The translations under genes and the position numbers were made by a program. 10,383 nucleotides of DNA, taken from contig JAJXXG010000744.1 of assembly GCA_021781255.1 (NCBI GenBank), positions 1-10,383 of the forward strand. Reading direction: 5' to 3'. Positions 1 through 6,244 of this stretch are shown piece after piece (within the stretch, counting starts at the first letter, position 1; every line of letters begins with the position of its first letter). Under the pieces are notes generated by a model. That model did no database searches. It saw nothing but the letters and a program-made list of their open reading frames with translations, and was not told the origin of the DNA. This DNA comes from Acidobacteriota bacterium. GTDB taxonomy: Bacteria; Acidobacteriota; Terriglobia; Terriglobales; Acidobacteriaceae.

Positions 1-1567
1 CGCCCTTTTTCCACGTCCGCTTGATGCGTGCAAACTTCCCCGGCTCGGGACCATCCAGAACACGCTGGCCATTCACCGCAATGCTCGTGCGCGGCCCCGC
101 CCATGCCGGAATGCGCAGATACACCGGAAACGTGTCGGGATTCACCGCAGTCAGCTCAATCTGTGTCCTCGGCTCGTGCGGATAGTTCGTCGTCTGCGTC
201 AGCACGGTCTTATCGGCTCCGCGCATCCACGTCACGCGCGAAGGCACATACAGGTTCACGTAGATGCTTTCGCCGTCATTGAAGTAGGCGCTGATTCCAT
301 AGTCCGCGGTAATCTGCGAAAAGGTCCCCGAGCAGCAGGTCCACTTATCGGGGTGGTAGAACTTCGTCGCATCGTTGTTATAGTCCGAGTAATAGAATCC
401 ATGCCCATCCTTCAGGATCGGCTTCGCTCCCAGAATCGTGTTGTAGAGCACCCGCTCCATGCTGTCGCCGTAGCGGCTGTCGCAGGTGACGCGCAGCAGG
501 TAACGCGTAATCTTGAAGTGCGCGTAGGAGCCGCACGGCGTCTCAAAGCTGGAGTGCGTCTTCGTCAGGCTCTCGCCCATCTGCCCACTGCCCGGCTTGC
601 GGAATAGCTCATCCGGTCCCCAGCCGCCGCTGGCAAAGCTTTGCGTCGTGCGCAGAAACTCAAATCCATTGATCGCTGCGCGCAGATGGTTTTCGCTGCT
701 CAGCACAAGGTAAGCCTGCATCGCGCTGCTCATCGCGTTCACGTGGCTGTACGCGTGCTTGCCCGGAAGCACATTCTTGCCCGCCGCCAGAAGGTTGAAA
801 TACCAGTCGTCGGCGAGGAAACGCACGCCAAGATCGCGAAACCGGCTGCCCGCGCCGCGCTGCCACGCCAGAAAAAGATTCTCCGGCAGCGTGTACGGCT
901 CGTCCCAGCAATAGGCCTCATCCTTGTGCGGAAACTCATACTGAGCCGCGCGAGAGTACGCCCGCTTCGGCAAATGCGGCAAAACAGCATCGGTCGCCGC
1001 GTTCAGCACCTCAAGAGCTGAACTCTCCCAGGCAAATTCATACGCATCGATCAGGCCGCAATTGATCTTGTCGAAGGTATAGGCAGGCAGGTGATAGTCG
1101 TCGTAAAACTTGCTCGTAATCGTCGGCGCAAACGCCTTCACAAGCCGCTCGACCTTGGCGCGCGTCGGCTTGGAGCCGGTAGCTGCATAGTCTCGCGACA
1201 GCCCGGAAAGATATTGGCCAAAGCTGTGCCCCGGAATGAATCCATGAAAATTCCCATGCGGGTCAAAGTCCGTAGAGTTGTCATACCAGCCGCCCATGTC
1301 CTCGCCCGGCGCGGGTAGCCCCGCGCGCTGCCGAAACGGCTTCAGAAGGCTGTCTTCATTCAAGCCAAGATAGAACGCATGATTGGTGTCAAATTGCTCG
1401 CGCAGAGGCCCTTCGAGCAGCTCAACATCTCCATAGCCAAACTGACTGAGCCGGGGCGTCACCTCCGTTTCGTGCTGCATGTCGGCAAACAGGCCGCGTG
1501 GCCTCGCCACCGAAGCCAGCCCCAGCGCCGCTCCCGTCTTGAGAAAGGTTCTCCGCGATTGTGTCAT
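1..1567 (-). CDS. Tat-exported GH127-type (DUF1680) beta-L-arabinofuranosidase-like glycosidase, 3' end missing
   Basis: The frame is open for 522 codons and runs off the left edge, so the C-terminus is missing. The N-terminus carries a twin-arginine signal (SRRTFLK then a hydrophobic Gly/Ala stretch, residues 4-20), so export is predicted. The body resembles GH127/DUF1680 enzymes, (alpha/alpha)6-barrel glycosidases that remove beta-L-arabinofuranose from plant glycans. Family landmarks are GGWGPDE with E320, matching the acid/base Glu of the characterised enzyme HypBA1; ETPC with E342 and C345; and CCSGT with C411 and C412. In HypBA1 the equivalent Glu and three Cys bind zinc, and one Cys is the nucleophile. 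The Glu-to-Cys spacing here is one residue longer than I recall for HypBA1. The ATG at 1567 is preceded by AAGGGGT, about 8 bases upstream. A 178 bp gap separates it from the DUF362 gene, so co-transcription is uncertain. The exact sugar specificity cannot be read from sequence. Confidence 0.85.
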   Translation of the reverse strand, partial: MTQSRRTFLKTGAALGLASVARPRGLFADMQHETEVTPRLSQFGYGDVELLEGPLREQFDTNHAFYLGLNEDSLLKPFRQRAGLPAPGEDMGGWYDNSTDFDPHGNFHGFIPGHSFGQYLSGLSRDYAATGSKPTRAKVERLVKAFAPTITSKFYDDYHLPAYTFDKINCGLIDAYEFAWESSALEVLNAATDAVLPHLPKRAYSRAAQYEFPHKDEAYCWDEPYTLPENLFLAWQRGAGSRFRDLGVRFLADDWYFNLLAAGKNVLPGKHAYSHVNAMSSAMQAYLVLSSENHLRAAINGFEFLRTTQSFASGGWGPDELFRKPGSGQMGESLTKTHSSFETPCGSYAHFKITRYLLRVTCDSRYGDSMERVLYNTILGAKPILKDGHGFYYSDYNNDATKFYHPDKWTCCSGTFSQITADYGISAYFNDGESIYVNLYVPSRVTWMRGADKTVLTQTTNYPHEPRTQIELTAVNPDTFPVYLRIPAWAGPRTSIAVNGQRVLDGPEPGKFARIKRTWKKG

Positions 1568-1707
1568 GGATTGCCACCCCTTCAGGGGCGCGGGAAGAGC
1601 TGCGCCCGCATTCCAGTTTTGGACGTGCTCTCACACTAAGACGCTATCGCAGACCTTCCGGCCACTGCAAATCCAACTGGCGCGAGCCGTCAAAGCCAGC
1701 GCCTGCA

Positions 1708-1728
1708 GCCTGCGGTTTGCGCGCAGGC
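1708..1728 (-). terminator. Small stem-loop after the second DUF362 stop, possible weak terminator
   Basis: Arms GCCTGCG and CGCAGGC (7 bp) flank a 7 nt loop, 17 bp beyond the stop of the DUF362 gene on the minus strand. There is no U-tract after it, so at most it is a weak or factor-assisted terminator. The rest of the 178 bp gap (1568-1745) holds no gene. A second GC stem (GGGCGC at 1586-1591, GCGCCC at 1602-1607) lies just upstream of the glycosidase ribosome binding site. No clear -10/-35 pair is visible there. Confidence 0.25.
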
Positions 1729-1745
1729 AATTCCTTCTTCTTGCA

Positions 1746-2807
1746 TCACGCCAGTTGGCTCACCTTCACAGGCAGCGTGTCGTACTCCACCGTGCCCAGC
1801 CCGCGGTTGGCCGCCATCTGCAGATACGGCAGACGCTCCGGGTCCAGATTCCAGTAGGCCTTGGCCACATAAGCGTCCAGCGCCACCGGGTCCGTGCCCG
1901 CCACAACCGTCTTCTTCAGCGCCACATCCTCAAGGTTCCCGCCCGTCGGCCCATTGCGCACAAGGATGCGGTAGCAATCCATGATCGTAACCGTCGGCAG
2001 CATGAAGCTGGCCAGGTCCGCCAGGCTCTGATGAATCTGCTGGTGCAGCCGGTTGCGCTGCCCGCCCAGAATGCCGTACCAGTTCTTCATGCCCAGCGTC
2101 GCGCCGGTCAGCTCATGGTGCTTGGCGATGGGCAGGTTGATGAGCTTATCGGCCTCAAGAAACGGCGTAAAGACCGGCCAGCTCTTCAGCGCAACTCCGC
2201 CCATGTCCACTTCGCGAAAGCGCTCCGGGTCGGGCAAAATCACCTCAGCTCCTTCGGCGCGCGCAGCCGCCTGGATGCCCGAGCGCTGAAAGCAGCGGCG
2301 CGGCTCATTGCAACTCACGTCCGTCACAATCACTCTCTTGGCACCCGCCGCCCAGCACTGGCGAACCACCTCGGCCACCAGCTCGGGATTGGTATTCGCG
2401 GCCTGCTCCGGCGTGCGGTCCCATGCAATGTTGGGTTTGATCACCACCACATCCTGGCGGCTCACGAAGCGTCCCATGCCGCCCAGGTTCTCCAGTGCCT
2501 GACGCACCAGCACGCGCGGCTCGCCCACCTGTGCGGTTGAATCTTTGTCTACTGCGTAGTGAACCACCGTCAGGCTGGGATACTTCGCATCGATCGCTGT
2601 GCGATGGTCGCGCCGGGCCTGCTCCGCCGCAGCCGGAACAGGGCGGCTATTTCGCTCGTTAAGCCAATAAGCAGCTCCGGCCGCGCCAGCTGCAATGCCG
2701 CCCGCGCGCAAAAGCTGCAGCATGGCCTCCCGGCGCGTCAGACTTTGCCTTGGCGGCAACGCCTGCGGCGTGATGAGGTCTGGCTTGCCTGCGGATTCTC
2801 CGGCCAT
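1746..2807 (-). CDS. DUF362 family protein with N-terminal Tat-like signal anchor (second copy)
   Basis: This 353-residue protein belongs to the DUF362 family (COG2006), which has no established reaction; members are often linked to, or fused with, ferredoxin domains. The N-terminus has a polar stretch, then LTRREAM (twin Arg at residues 25-26) and a hydrophobic Gly/Ala segment to about residue 48, giving a Tat-type export signal or anchor. Family features are VVVIKPNIAWD near residue 124, a Rossmann-like half with GAKRVIVTDV, the core LPIAKHHELTGATLGMKNWYG (residues 225-245), and AGTDPVALDAY near 305. The start is set at 2807 because GGGAGGG lies 5 bases upstream of that ATG; the in-frame GTG at 2825 would place this motif inside the gene. 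It follows the first DUF362 gene by 29 bp, so they are probably co-transcribed. The two copies share the core motif but little else, which suggests an old duplication or separate partners of one complex, not redundant copies. Confidence 0.88.
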   Translation of the reverse strand: MAGESAGKPDLITPQALPPRQSLTRREAMLQLLRAGGIAAGAAGAAYWLNERNSRPVPAAAEQARRDHRTAIDAKYPSLTVVHYAVDKDSTAQVGEPRVLVRQALENLGGMGRFVSRQDVVVIKPNIAWDRTPEQAANTNPELVAEVVRQCWAAGAKRVIVTDVSCNEPRRCFQRSGIQAAARAEGAEVILPDPERFREVDMGGVALKSWPVFTPFLEADKLINLPIAKHHELTGATLGMKNWYGILGGQRNRLHQQIHQSLADLASFMLPTVTIMDCYRILVRNGPTGGNLEDVALKKTVVAGTDPVALDAYVAKAYWNLDPERLPYLQMAANRGLGTVEYDTLPVKVSQLA

Positions 2808-2812
2808 GATTT

Positions 2813-2819
2813 CCCTCCC
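2813..2819 (-). promoter_or_regulatory. Ribosome binding site deciding the DUF362 start
   Basis: GGGAGGG sits 5 bases before the ATG at 2807. It argues against the upstream in-frame GTG at 2825, which has no such motif. Confidence 0.75.
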
Positions 2820-2836
2820 GGTCACGCTGCGAGCAG

Positions 2837-3844
2837 CTAAATCTCCACTAAGTTGATTCGCTTCGGATCATTCACGCCCAGCCCATGCGCCGCGTCGGCA
2901 GCTGTGGCAATGTAGCGCGGCGGTCGACCCGCGTCCGCCAGCTTCGGCAAGCCCGCCTCGACACGTTTGCGATCGAGAATGCCCCATGCAGTCTGGTCAA
3001 TCGCCACCCGGTCCTCGCCCACAATCAGCGCATTCGGCTGCCATAGATGCTCAGGATGGAAGCCCGGCCCGCCTTCATACACCGACGTCATCGCGTCGCC
3101 AATCGTCAGCTTGATCTTCTGCCGGATCACCGGGAAGGCGTTCAGGTCGGCAACACCGGGATTGCAGCCGCCTGCGTGCAAATCCTGCGGCCGCTCCACC
3201 ACGCCATACATGTTCTTCATCGCAAACGTGACGCCTGCCATGCTGTGGTCTTTCAGAATCGGCAGATTGATCACCATGGCGCACTCGCGGGTGAGAATCT
3301 TTGAGAACCGCGCGTGCGACGAGCCCCACGTCTCCACCTGGTCTTCAAAGCCGGCCACATCGGACCCGTAGCAGCGCATCCAGGTGCGGTCCGTGTTGAT
3401 CGTCAAGCCGCATGCCCGTAGGTCGCGCGCATTGCGGTCCCATACCAGAATGTTCCCAAGTTCGACGCCCGCCTGCTGCAGCTTCTCCGCGACGGCCAGC
3501 ACCAGCGCCAGATGCGTGCTGATGCCGCGCCCGCCCAGGCCGTTTGTCTTGAGCCCGATCACCTTGTCCTTGCCGCCGCCTTGCTGGACAATCATCCTCC
3601 AGGCGTCCACCGGCTTGTCGCGCCCCGTGTAGCTGGCGATGGCTCGATCCAGCAGTGCAATCACGCGCTTTTCGTCCGGCTTGCCATCCTTGCCCATCAG
3701 TGCGGCGTCTCTGGCAATCACCACCTTTGGCTTGCCTGCCTCCGCACCCTGATCCAGCATGCTGGCCAGCCCCAGTTTGCTCTGCGCGCCCAGCAGAGCG
3801 GCTCCGGTTGCTGCTCCCTTTAGAAACTCGCGGCGGCTCTTCAT
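2837..3844 (-). CDS. DUF362 family protein with Tat signal peptide (first copy)
   Basis: This 335-residue DUF362 protein begins with a textbook twin-arginine motif (SRREFLKG, residues 3-10) and a hydrophobic Ala/Gly/Leu stretch to about residue 28, so export in a folded, possibly cofactor-loaded state is predicted. The DUF362 core is LPILKDHSMAGVTFAMKNMYG (residues 194-214), comparable with the core of its neighbour: both keep K-x-H, G-x-T and M-K-N-x-Y-G. Cysteines at 145, 158, 188 and 227 are scattered and do not form a ferredoxin motif. The start at 3844 has GAGGA 5 bases upstream. The longer in-frame GTG start at 3886 would put 14 residues before the Tat motif and has no ribosome binding site. 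The gene follows the DUF6599 gene by 48 bp. Its role is unknown. Context (polyferredoxin upstream, a second DUF362 protein downstream) suggests a redox function outside the cytoplasm, which is inference. Confidence 0.88.
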   Translation of the reverse strand: MKSRREFLKGAATGAALLGAQSKLGLASMLDQGAEAGKPKVVIARDAALMGKDGKPDEKRVIALLDRAIASYTGRDKPVDAWRMIVQQGGGKDKVIGLKTNGLGGRGISTHLALVLAVAEKLQQAGVELGNILVWDRNARDLRACGLTINTDRTWMRCYGSDVAGFEDQVETWGSSHARFSKILTRECAMVINLPILKDHSMAGVTFAMKNMYGVVERPQDLHAGGCNPGVADLNAFPVIRQKIKLTIGDAMTSVYEGGPGFHPEHLWQPNALIVGEDRVAIDQTAWGILDRKRVEAGLPKLADAGRPPRYIATAADAAHGLGVNDPKRINLVEI

Positions 3845-3849
3845 CGCTT

Positions 3850-3854
3850 TCCTC
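3850..3854 (-). promoter_or_regulatory. Ribosome binding site deciding the first DUF362 start
   Basis: GAGGA lies 5 bases before the ATG at 3844. It favours this start over the upstream GTG at 3886 and the ATG at 3862, neither of which has a comparable motif. Confidence 0.7.
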
Positions 3855-3892
3855 GCATTCATGCATGCGGCCAGCACGCTGGCCACATCCGG

Positions 3893-4402
3893 TTAAAGGT
3901 TCGCGTCCACGCCGTGCGCCAGCGCCAGCAGCGCTTGCGGCGTGTCAGGTGTGGATTCATACGCGACGATGCGCACTAGGTATGGCCCCTTGCGAAAAAT
4001 CACACTCTGCGCGTACTGCACGCATTCATCGCCCAGTTGGATTGTTTTGGCCTCGCGCGTCAGGCCCGTCTCAAGAATCTTGCGAGCACCTTCCGCGTCG
4101 CGCATGGTGTGCACATCCACCACCGCCTCCAACTGCCCCTGATGCTTGTAGTCAGCGGTCGAAGTGGTAACAACGCCTGCGGCAATGTACTGCTCCGCGT
4201 CGCCGTCGATGTACTGCCACAGATCCTTGGCTGCGAAGGTGCGCGTGTCTCCGGTCTTTTCCCAGCCCGCCACCGCGCCCGATGCGGGGAACGGGTTGAC
4301 CGCTTTCTTCTTGCAGCCCGTACCCGAGGCCATCGCCACAAGCGCAACCGCAACCGCAACCGCAACCACTGCAAACATCCATCCTCTTGAACGAATCTTC
4401 AC
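3893..4402 (-). CDS. DUF6599-like exported protein, possible lipoprotein
   Basis: This 169-residue protein starts at a GTG with GAGAGG 6 bases upstream, 12 bp after the stop of the polyferredoxin gene, so the two are almost certainly in one operon. Residues 10-26 form a hydrophobic leader containing a (Val-Ala)4 run, followed by SGTGCKKK. C30 may be a lipidation site, but Gly at -3 is not a standard lipobox residue. The mature part has DLWQYIDGDAEQYIAAGV (residues 60-77), which matches the L-x-x-Y-I-D-G-x-A-E-x-Y motif I know from DUF6599. A predicted alpha/beta fold follows, with a single cysteine (C127). No function is established for the family. Its place between an Fe-S membrane protein and two exported DUF362 proteins suggests an accessory subunit at the outer face of the membrane. 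Confidence 0.75.
   Translation of the reverse strand: MKIRSRGWMFAVVAVAVAVALVAMASGTGCKKKAVNPFPASGAVAGWEKTGDTRTFAAKDLWQYIDGDAEQYIAAGVVTTSTADYKHQGQLEAVVDVHTMRDAEGARKILETGLTREAKTIQLGDECVQYAQSVIFRKGPYLVRIVAYESTPDTPQALLALAHGVDANL
4344..4367. repeat. Four perfect tandem copies of a hexanucleotide (GCAACC) in a signal sequence
   Basis: GCAACC is repeated four times without error on the plus strand. On the coding minus strand it encodes the Val-Ala alternation in the hydrophobic leader of the DUF6599-like protein. A gain or loss of a unit would keep the frame and only change leader length by two residues. Confidence 0.9.
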
Positions 4403-4414
4403 GCAATGCCTCTC

Positions 4415-6052
4415 TTACTTCCTGTTGAGCAGAATCTGGCTGCTGGGCGAGCGGCTCTCGCCGATGCTGGTCACGTAGACGGCGGGCCGCTCCTGCAGTG
4501 GGCATGCATACTCGCATGCGCCGCAACCCACACAGCGGCTGGGGTCCACGCGCGGCTGCTTCAGCGTTTTGGTGTTGCCCGCCGAATCCACCACCTGCGC
4601 CTCTTCCACGTAAATGGCCTTAGGCGACACCGGGCACCACTCCTCGCACACAATGCAGTCAATAGCTTCAGCCCACGGCAAGCAGCGCCCGCGGTCGTAG
4701 AACGCTGTGCCCAGCCGCACTGGCTTGTTCTGCGAACCCACGCCGACCACCCAGCCCTTTTCCTGCGGCGTGATCTGCCAGATAGCGCCCGTAGGGCAGA
4801 CCTCGGAGCAGAGCACGCAACTCGGCTCGCAGTAGCCGATGCGCGGCACAAGCGTAGGCGTCCATAGCCCTTCCAGGCCCGCCTCTTGCAGCGTTGGATG
4901 CAGCGAGTTGTTGGGGCACACCTTCATGCACTCGCCGCAGCGGATGCAGCGCGCAAGAAAGTCAGTTTCATCCAGCGCGCCCGGCGGACGCAGCAGCAGG
5001 TCATGCCGGCTCTTGCCCATGCCTGTGTTGGCGCGCATCAGCGGCACAACAGCAGCTCCAGCCGCGAGCCCCGTCACCGCCCTTCGCCGGCCCAGATCCG
5101 GCGAGGCGATTTCGCGCTCCTTGCGGAAGAAGCGGAAGACAAGGCTGTGATGCGGGCAACTGTCCACGCAGTTCATGCACATCAGGCACTCGGCCTTGCG
5201 CCACGGCACGCCGCCGATGGGATCGTCGCCGCCCTGGCAGCTCAGCAGGCAGCGGTTGCAGTGGTCGCACGAATCAGCGTCCTTATGCAGCCCCAGAACC
5301 GACCAGCGCGAGACCACGCCCAGCAGCGCGCCCAGCGGGCAGATCGAGCGGCACCACAGCCGCGTAACGCGCAGGCTGGCAGCCAGAATCACGATGAACA
5401 GAACTCCCAGCACCAGGCCCTGCGCAAAGTGCGTCTGGCGAAAATCAAGCACCGTGGCCTGCAGAACACTGTGCAGCGTTTCACCGGCCGCTTTGATCAC
5501 CGCGATGTGGCTGTGCTCCATCGGCACAAGCACGGCGCGCACCGCAAAGTTGAACGCCGGCAGCAGCGCCAGACCAATCGAGCGAACCAGCAGGCTGAAA
5601 GGATCAAGCCAGCCAATCGCCATGGACCCGAAGAACGCCGCCACCAGCCCCGCAATCAGCACAACATATTTGATCGTTTGCCAGCGCTTGTAGCGGTTGG
5701 ACTCAATGCGCTGTTTGCCGCGCTTGGACTCGGAAGGCATGTTGCCGACAAAGTGCTGCAGCGTGCCCATCGGGCAGATCCAGCCACAGAAAAAGCGCCC
5801 CAGAAACAGCGTAGGCACCAGGATAATCAGGCTCCAGAACAGCCCCCGATACAGCGCGTGCGTCGCAAAGGCATTGGCAACAGCGACCAGCGGGTCCCAC
5901 TCAAAAAACAGCCGCACCGGCGCGCGCAGATGGATGTCGCCCGTAGCGCCCGGCGTGGGACGCAGCGAAGTGAAGACCAGCAGCGCAATAAACGCAAGCA
6001 GAAAAAAGATTTGCGAGAGTCTGCGCAACAGCGGCAGTCTGGAACCGGCCAA
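4415..6052 (-). CDS. Membrane polyferredoxin, NapH-NapG-like fusion
   Basis: This 545-residue protein combines two modules found as separate NapH and NapG subunits in nitrate reductase systems. Residues 1-240 hold about five hydrophobic segments (near 12-29, 69-88, 127-146, 153-177, 212-229) and two CPxG motifs typical of NapH/NosR/CcoG proteins (CGWICPMG at 89 and CRSICPLG at 234). Two ferredoxin motifs follow (C262/265/268/272 and C289/292/295/299). Residues 321-340 have a triple Arg followed by a hydrophobic stretch, resembling an internal Tat signal as at the NapG N-terminus. The C-terminal part carries four more sites (C369/372/375/379; C408/412/415/419; C457/466/469/473; C507/510/513/517). 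It probably moves electrons from quinol or a cytoplasmic donor across the membrane. No nitrate reductase genes are nearby, so it should not be named napH or napG; the acceptor may involve the DUF362 proteins. The start is a TTG with GGAGG 6 bases upstream. Confidence 0.9.
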   Translation of the reverse strand: MAGSRLPLLRRLSQIFFLLAFIALLVFTSLRPTPGATGDIHLRAPVRLFFEWDPLVAVANAFATHALYRGLFWSLIILVPTLFLGRFFCGWICPMGTLQHFVGNMPSESKRGKQRIESNRYKRWQTIKYVVLIAGLVAAFFGSMAIGWLDPFSLLVRSIGLALLPAFNFAVRAVLVPMEHSHIAVIKAAGETLHSVLQATVLDFRQTHFAQGLVLGVLFIVILAASLRVTRLWCRSICPLGALLGVVSRWSVLGLHKDADSCDHCNRCLLSCQGGDDPIGGVPWRKAECLMCMNCVDSCPHHSLVFRFFRKEREIASPDLGRRRAVTGLAAGAAVVPLMRANTGMGKSRHDLLLRPPGALDETDFLARCIRCGECMKVCPNNSLHPTLQEAGLEGLWTPTLVPRIGYCEPSCVLCSEVCPTGAIWQITPQEKGWVVGVGSQNKPVRLGTAFYDRGRCLPWAEAIDCIVCEEWCPVSPKAIYVEEAQVVDSAGNTKTLKQPRVDPSRCVGCGACEYACPLQERPAVYVTSIGESRSPSSQILLNRK

Positions 6053-6056
6053 GCAT

Positions 6057-6063
6057 CTCCTCC
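6057..6063 (-). promoter_or_regulatory. Ribosome binding site supporting a TTG start
   Basis: GGAGGAG ends 4 bases before the TTG at 6052. The nearby ATG at 6056 is in another frame that does not continue the polyferredoxin, so the TTG is taken as the start. The first transmembrane segment begins about 10 residues later, as expected. Confidence 0.7.
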
Positions 6064-6128
6064 ACGCACGCAGGCTGAGGGCGCAATCCGTGCATGAAGC
6101 ATGATTGGCGCGCAGACGTACCGGGAAC

Positions 6129-6144
6129 AGTGATGGCCATCACT
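6129..6144. promoter_or_regulatory. Perfect 16 bp palindrome, candidate operator of the polyferredoxin operon
   Basis: AGTGATGGCCATCACT is its own reverse complement with no spacer. It lies 77 bp upstream of the polyferredoxin start and just downstream of the candidate -10 box at 6153-6158, where a dimeric repressor would block early transcription. No regulator gene is in the window, so the binding protein is unknown. Confidence 0.45.
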
Positions 6145-6152
6145 TTGAGCGG

Positions 6153-6180
6153 ATTCTAAAGTTGATTTTGTGCAGATGAA
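6153..6180 (-). promoter_or_regulatory. Candidate sigma-70-like promoter for the polyferredoxin operon
   Basis: On the minus strand TAGAAT (6158-6153) matches 5 of 6 bases of the -10 consensus. A weak -35 (TTCATC, 6180-6175) lies 16 bp upstream. Transcription would start near 6146, giving a leader of about 90 bases before the TTG start. The weak -35 makes this tentative. The gap from larB (6053-6237) otherwise holds a small inverted repeat (AGATT/AATCT, 6180-6193) and no gene. Confidence 0.4.
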
Positions 6181-6220
6181 GATTGCGTAATCTCTATCTA
6201 CTCCCAGTTGCAGCCCGATG

Positions 6221-6244
6221 TGCCATCATATGTGCCGTCATATG
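6221..6244. repeat. Two tandem 12-mers spanning the larB stop codon
   Basis: TGCCATCATATG is followed directly by TGCCGTCATATG (11 of 12 bases equal). The second copy contains the larB stop (6238-6240). It may be a small slippage duplication that formed or moved the 3' end of larB. Confidence 0.7.

Noticed and set aside
1620..1680. Promoter for the glycosidase (TTGCAG, 16 bp, GATAGC on the minus strand)
   Set aside because: Both boxes match the consensus too weakly to claim in GC-rich DNA.
1479..2540. Long plus-strand open frame of 353 codons antisense to the DUF362 gene
   Set aside because: It lies opposite two well-supported minus-strand genes, has a composition rich in Arg, His and Ala typical of antisense GC-rich frames, and has no recognisable domain.
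3884..3886. GTG start that would extend the first DUF362 protein by 14 residues
   Set aside because: No ribosome binding site precedes it, and the ATG at 3844 has GAGGA at the right distance and puts the Tat motif at the N-terminus.
4415..6052. Naming the polyferredoxin napH, napG, nosR or ccoG
   Set aside because: The motifs are shared by all of these families, but no nap, nos or cytochrome oxidase genes are adjacent and the fused layout differs from each of them.
4886..6097. Plus-strand open frame of 403 codons opposite the polyferredoxin
   Set aside because: The minus strand carries an unmistakable Fe-S protein with many Cys motifs; the plus-strand product is low-complexity Arg/Gln/Ala-rich and is a shadow.
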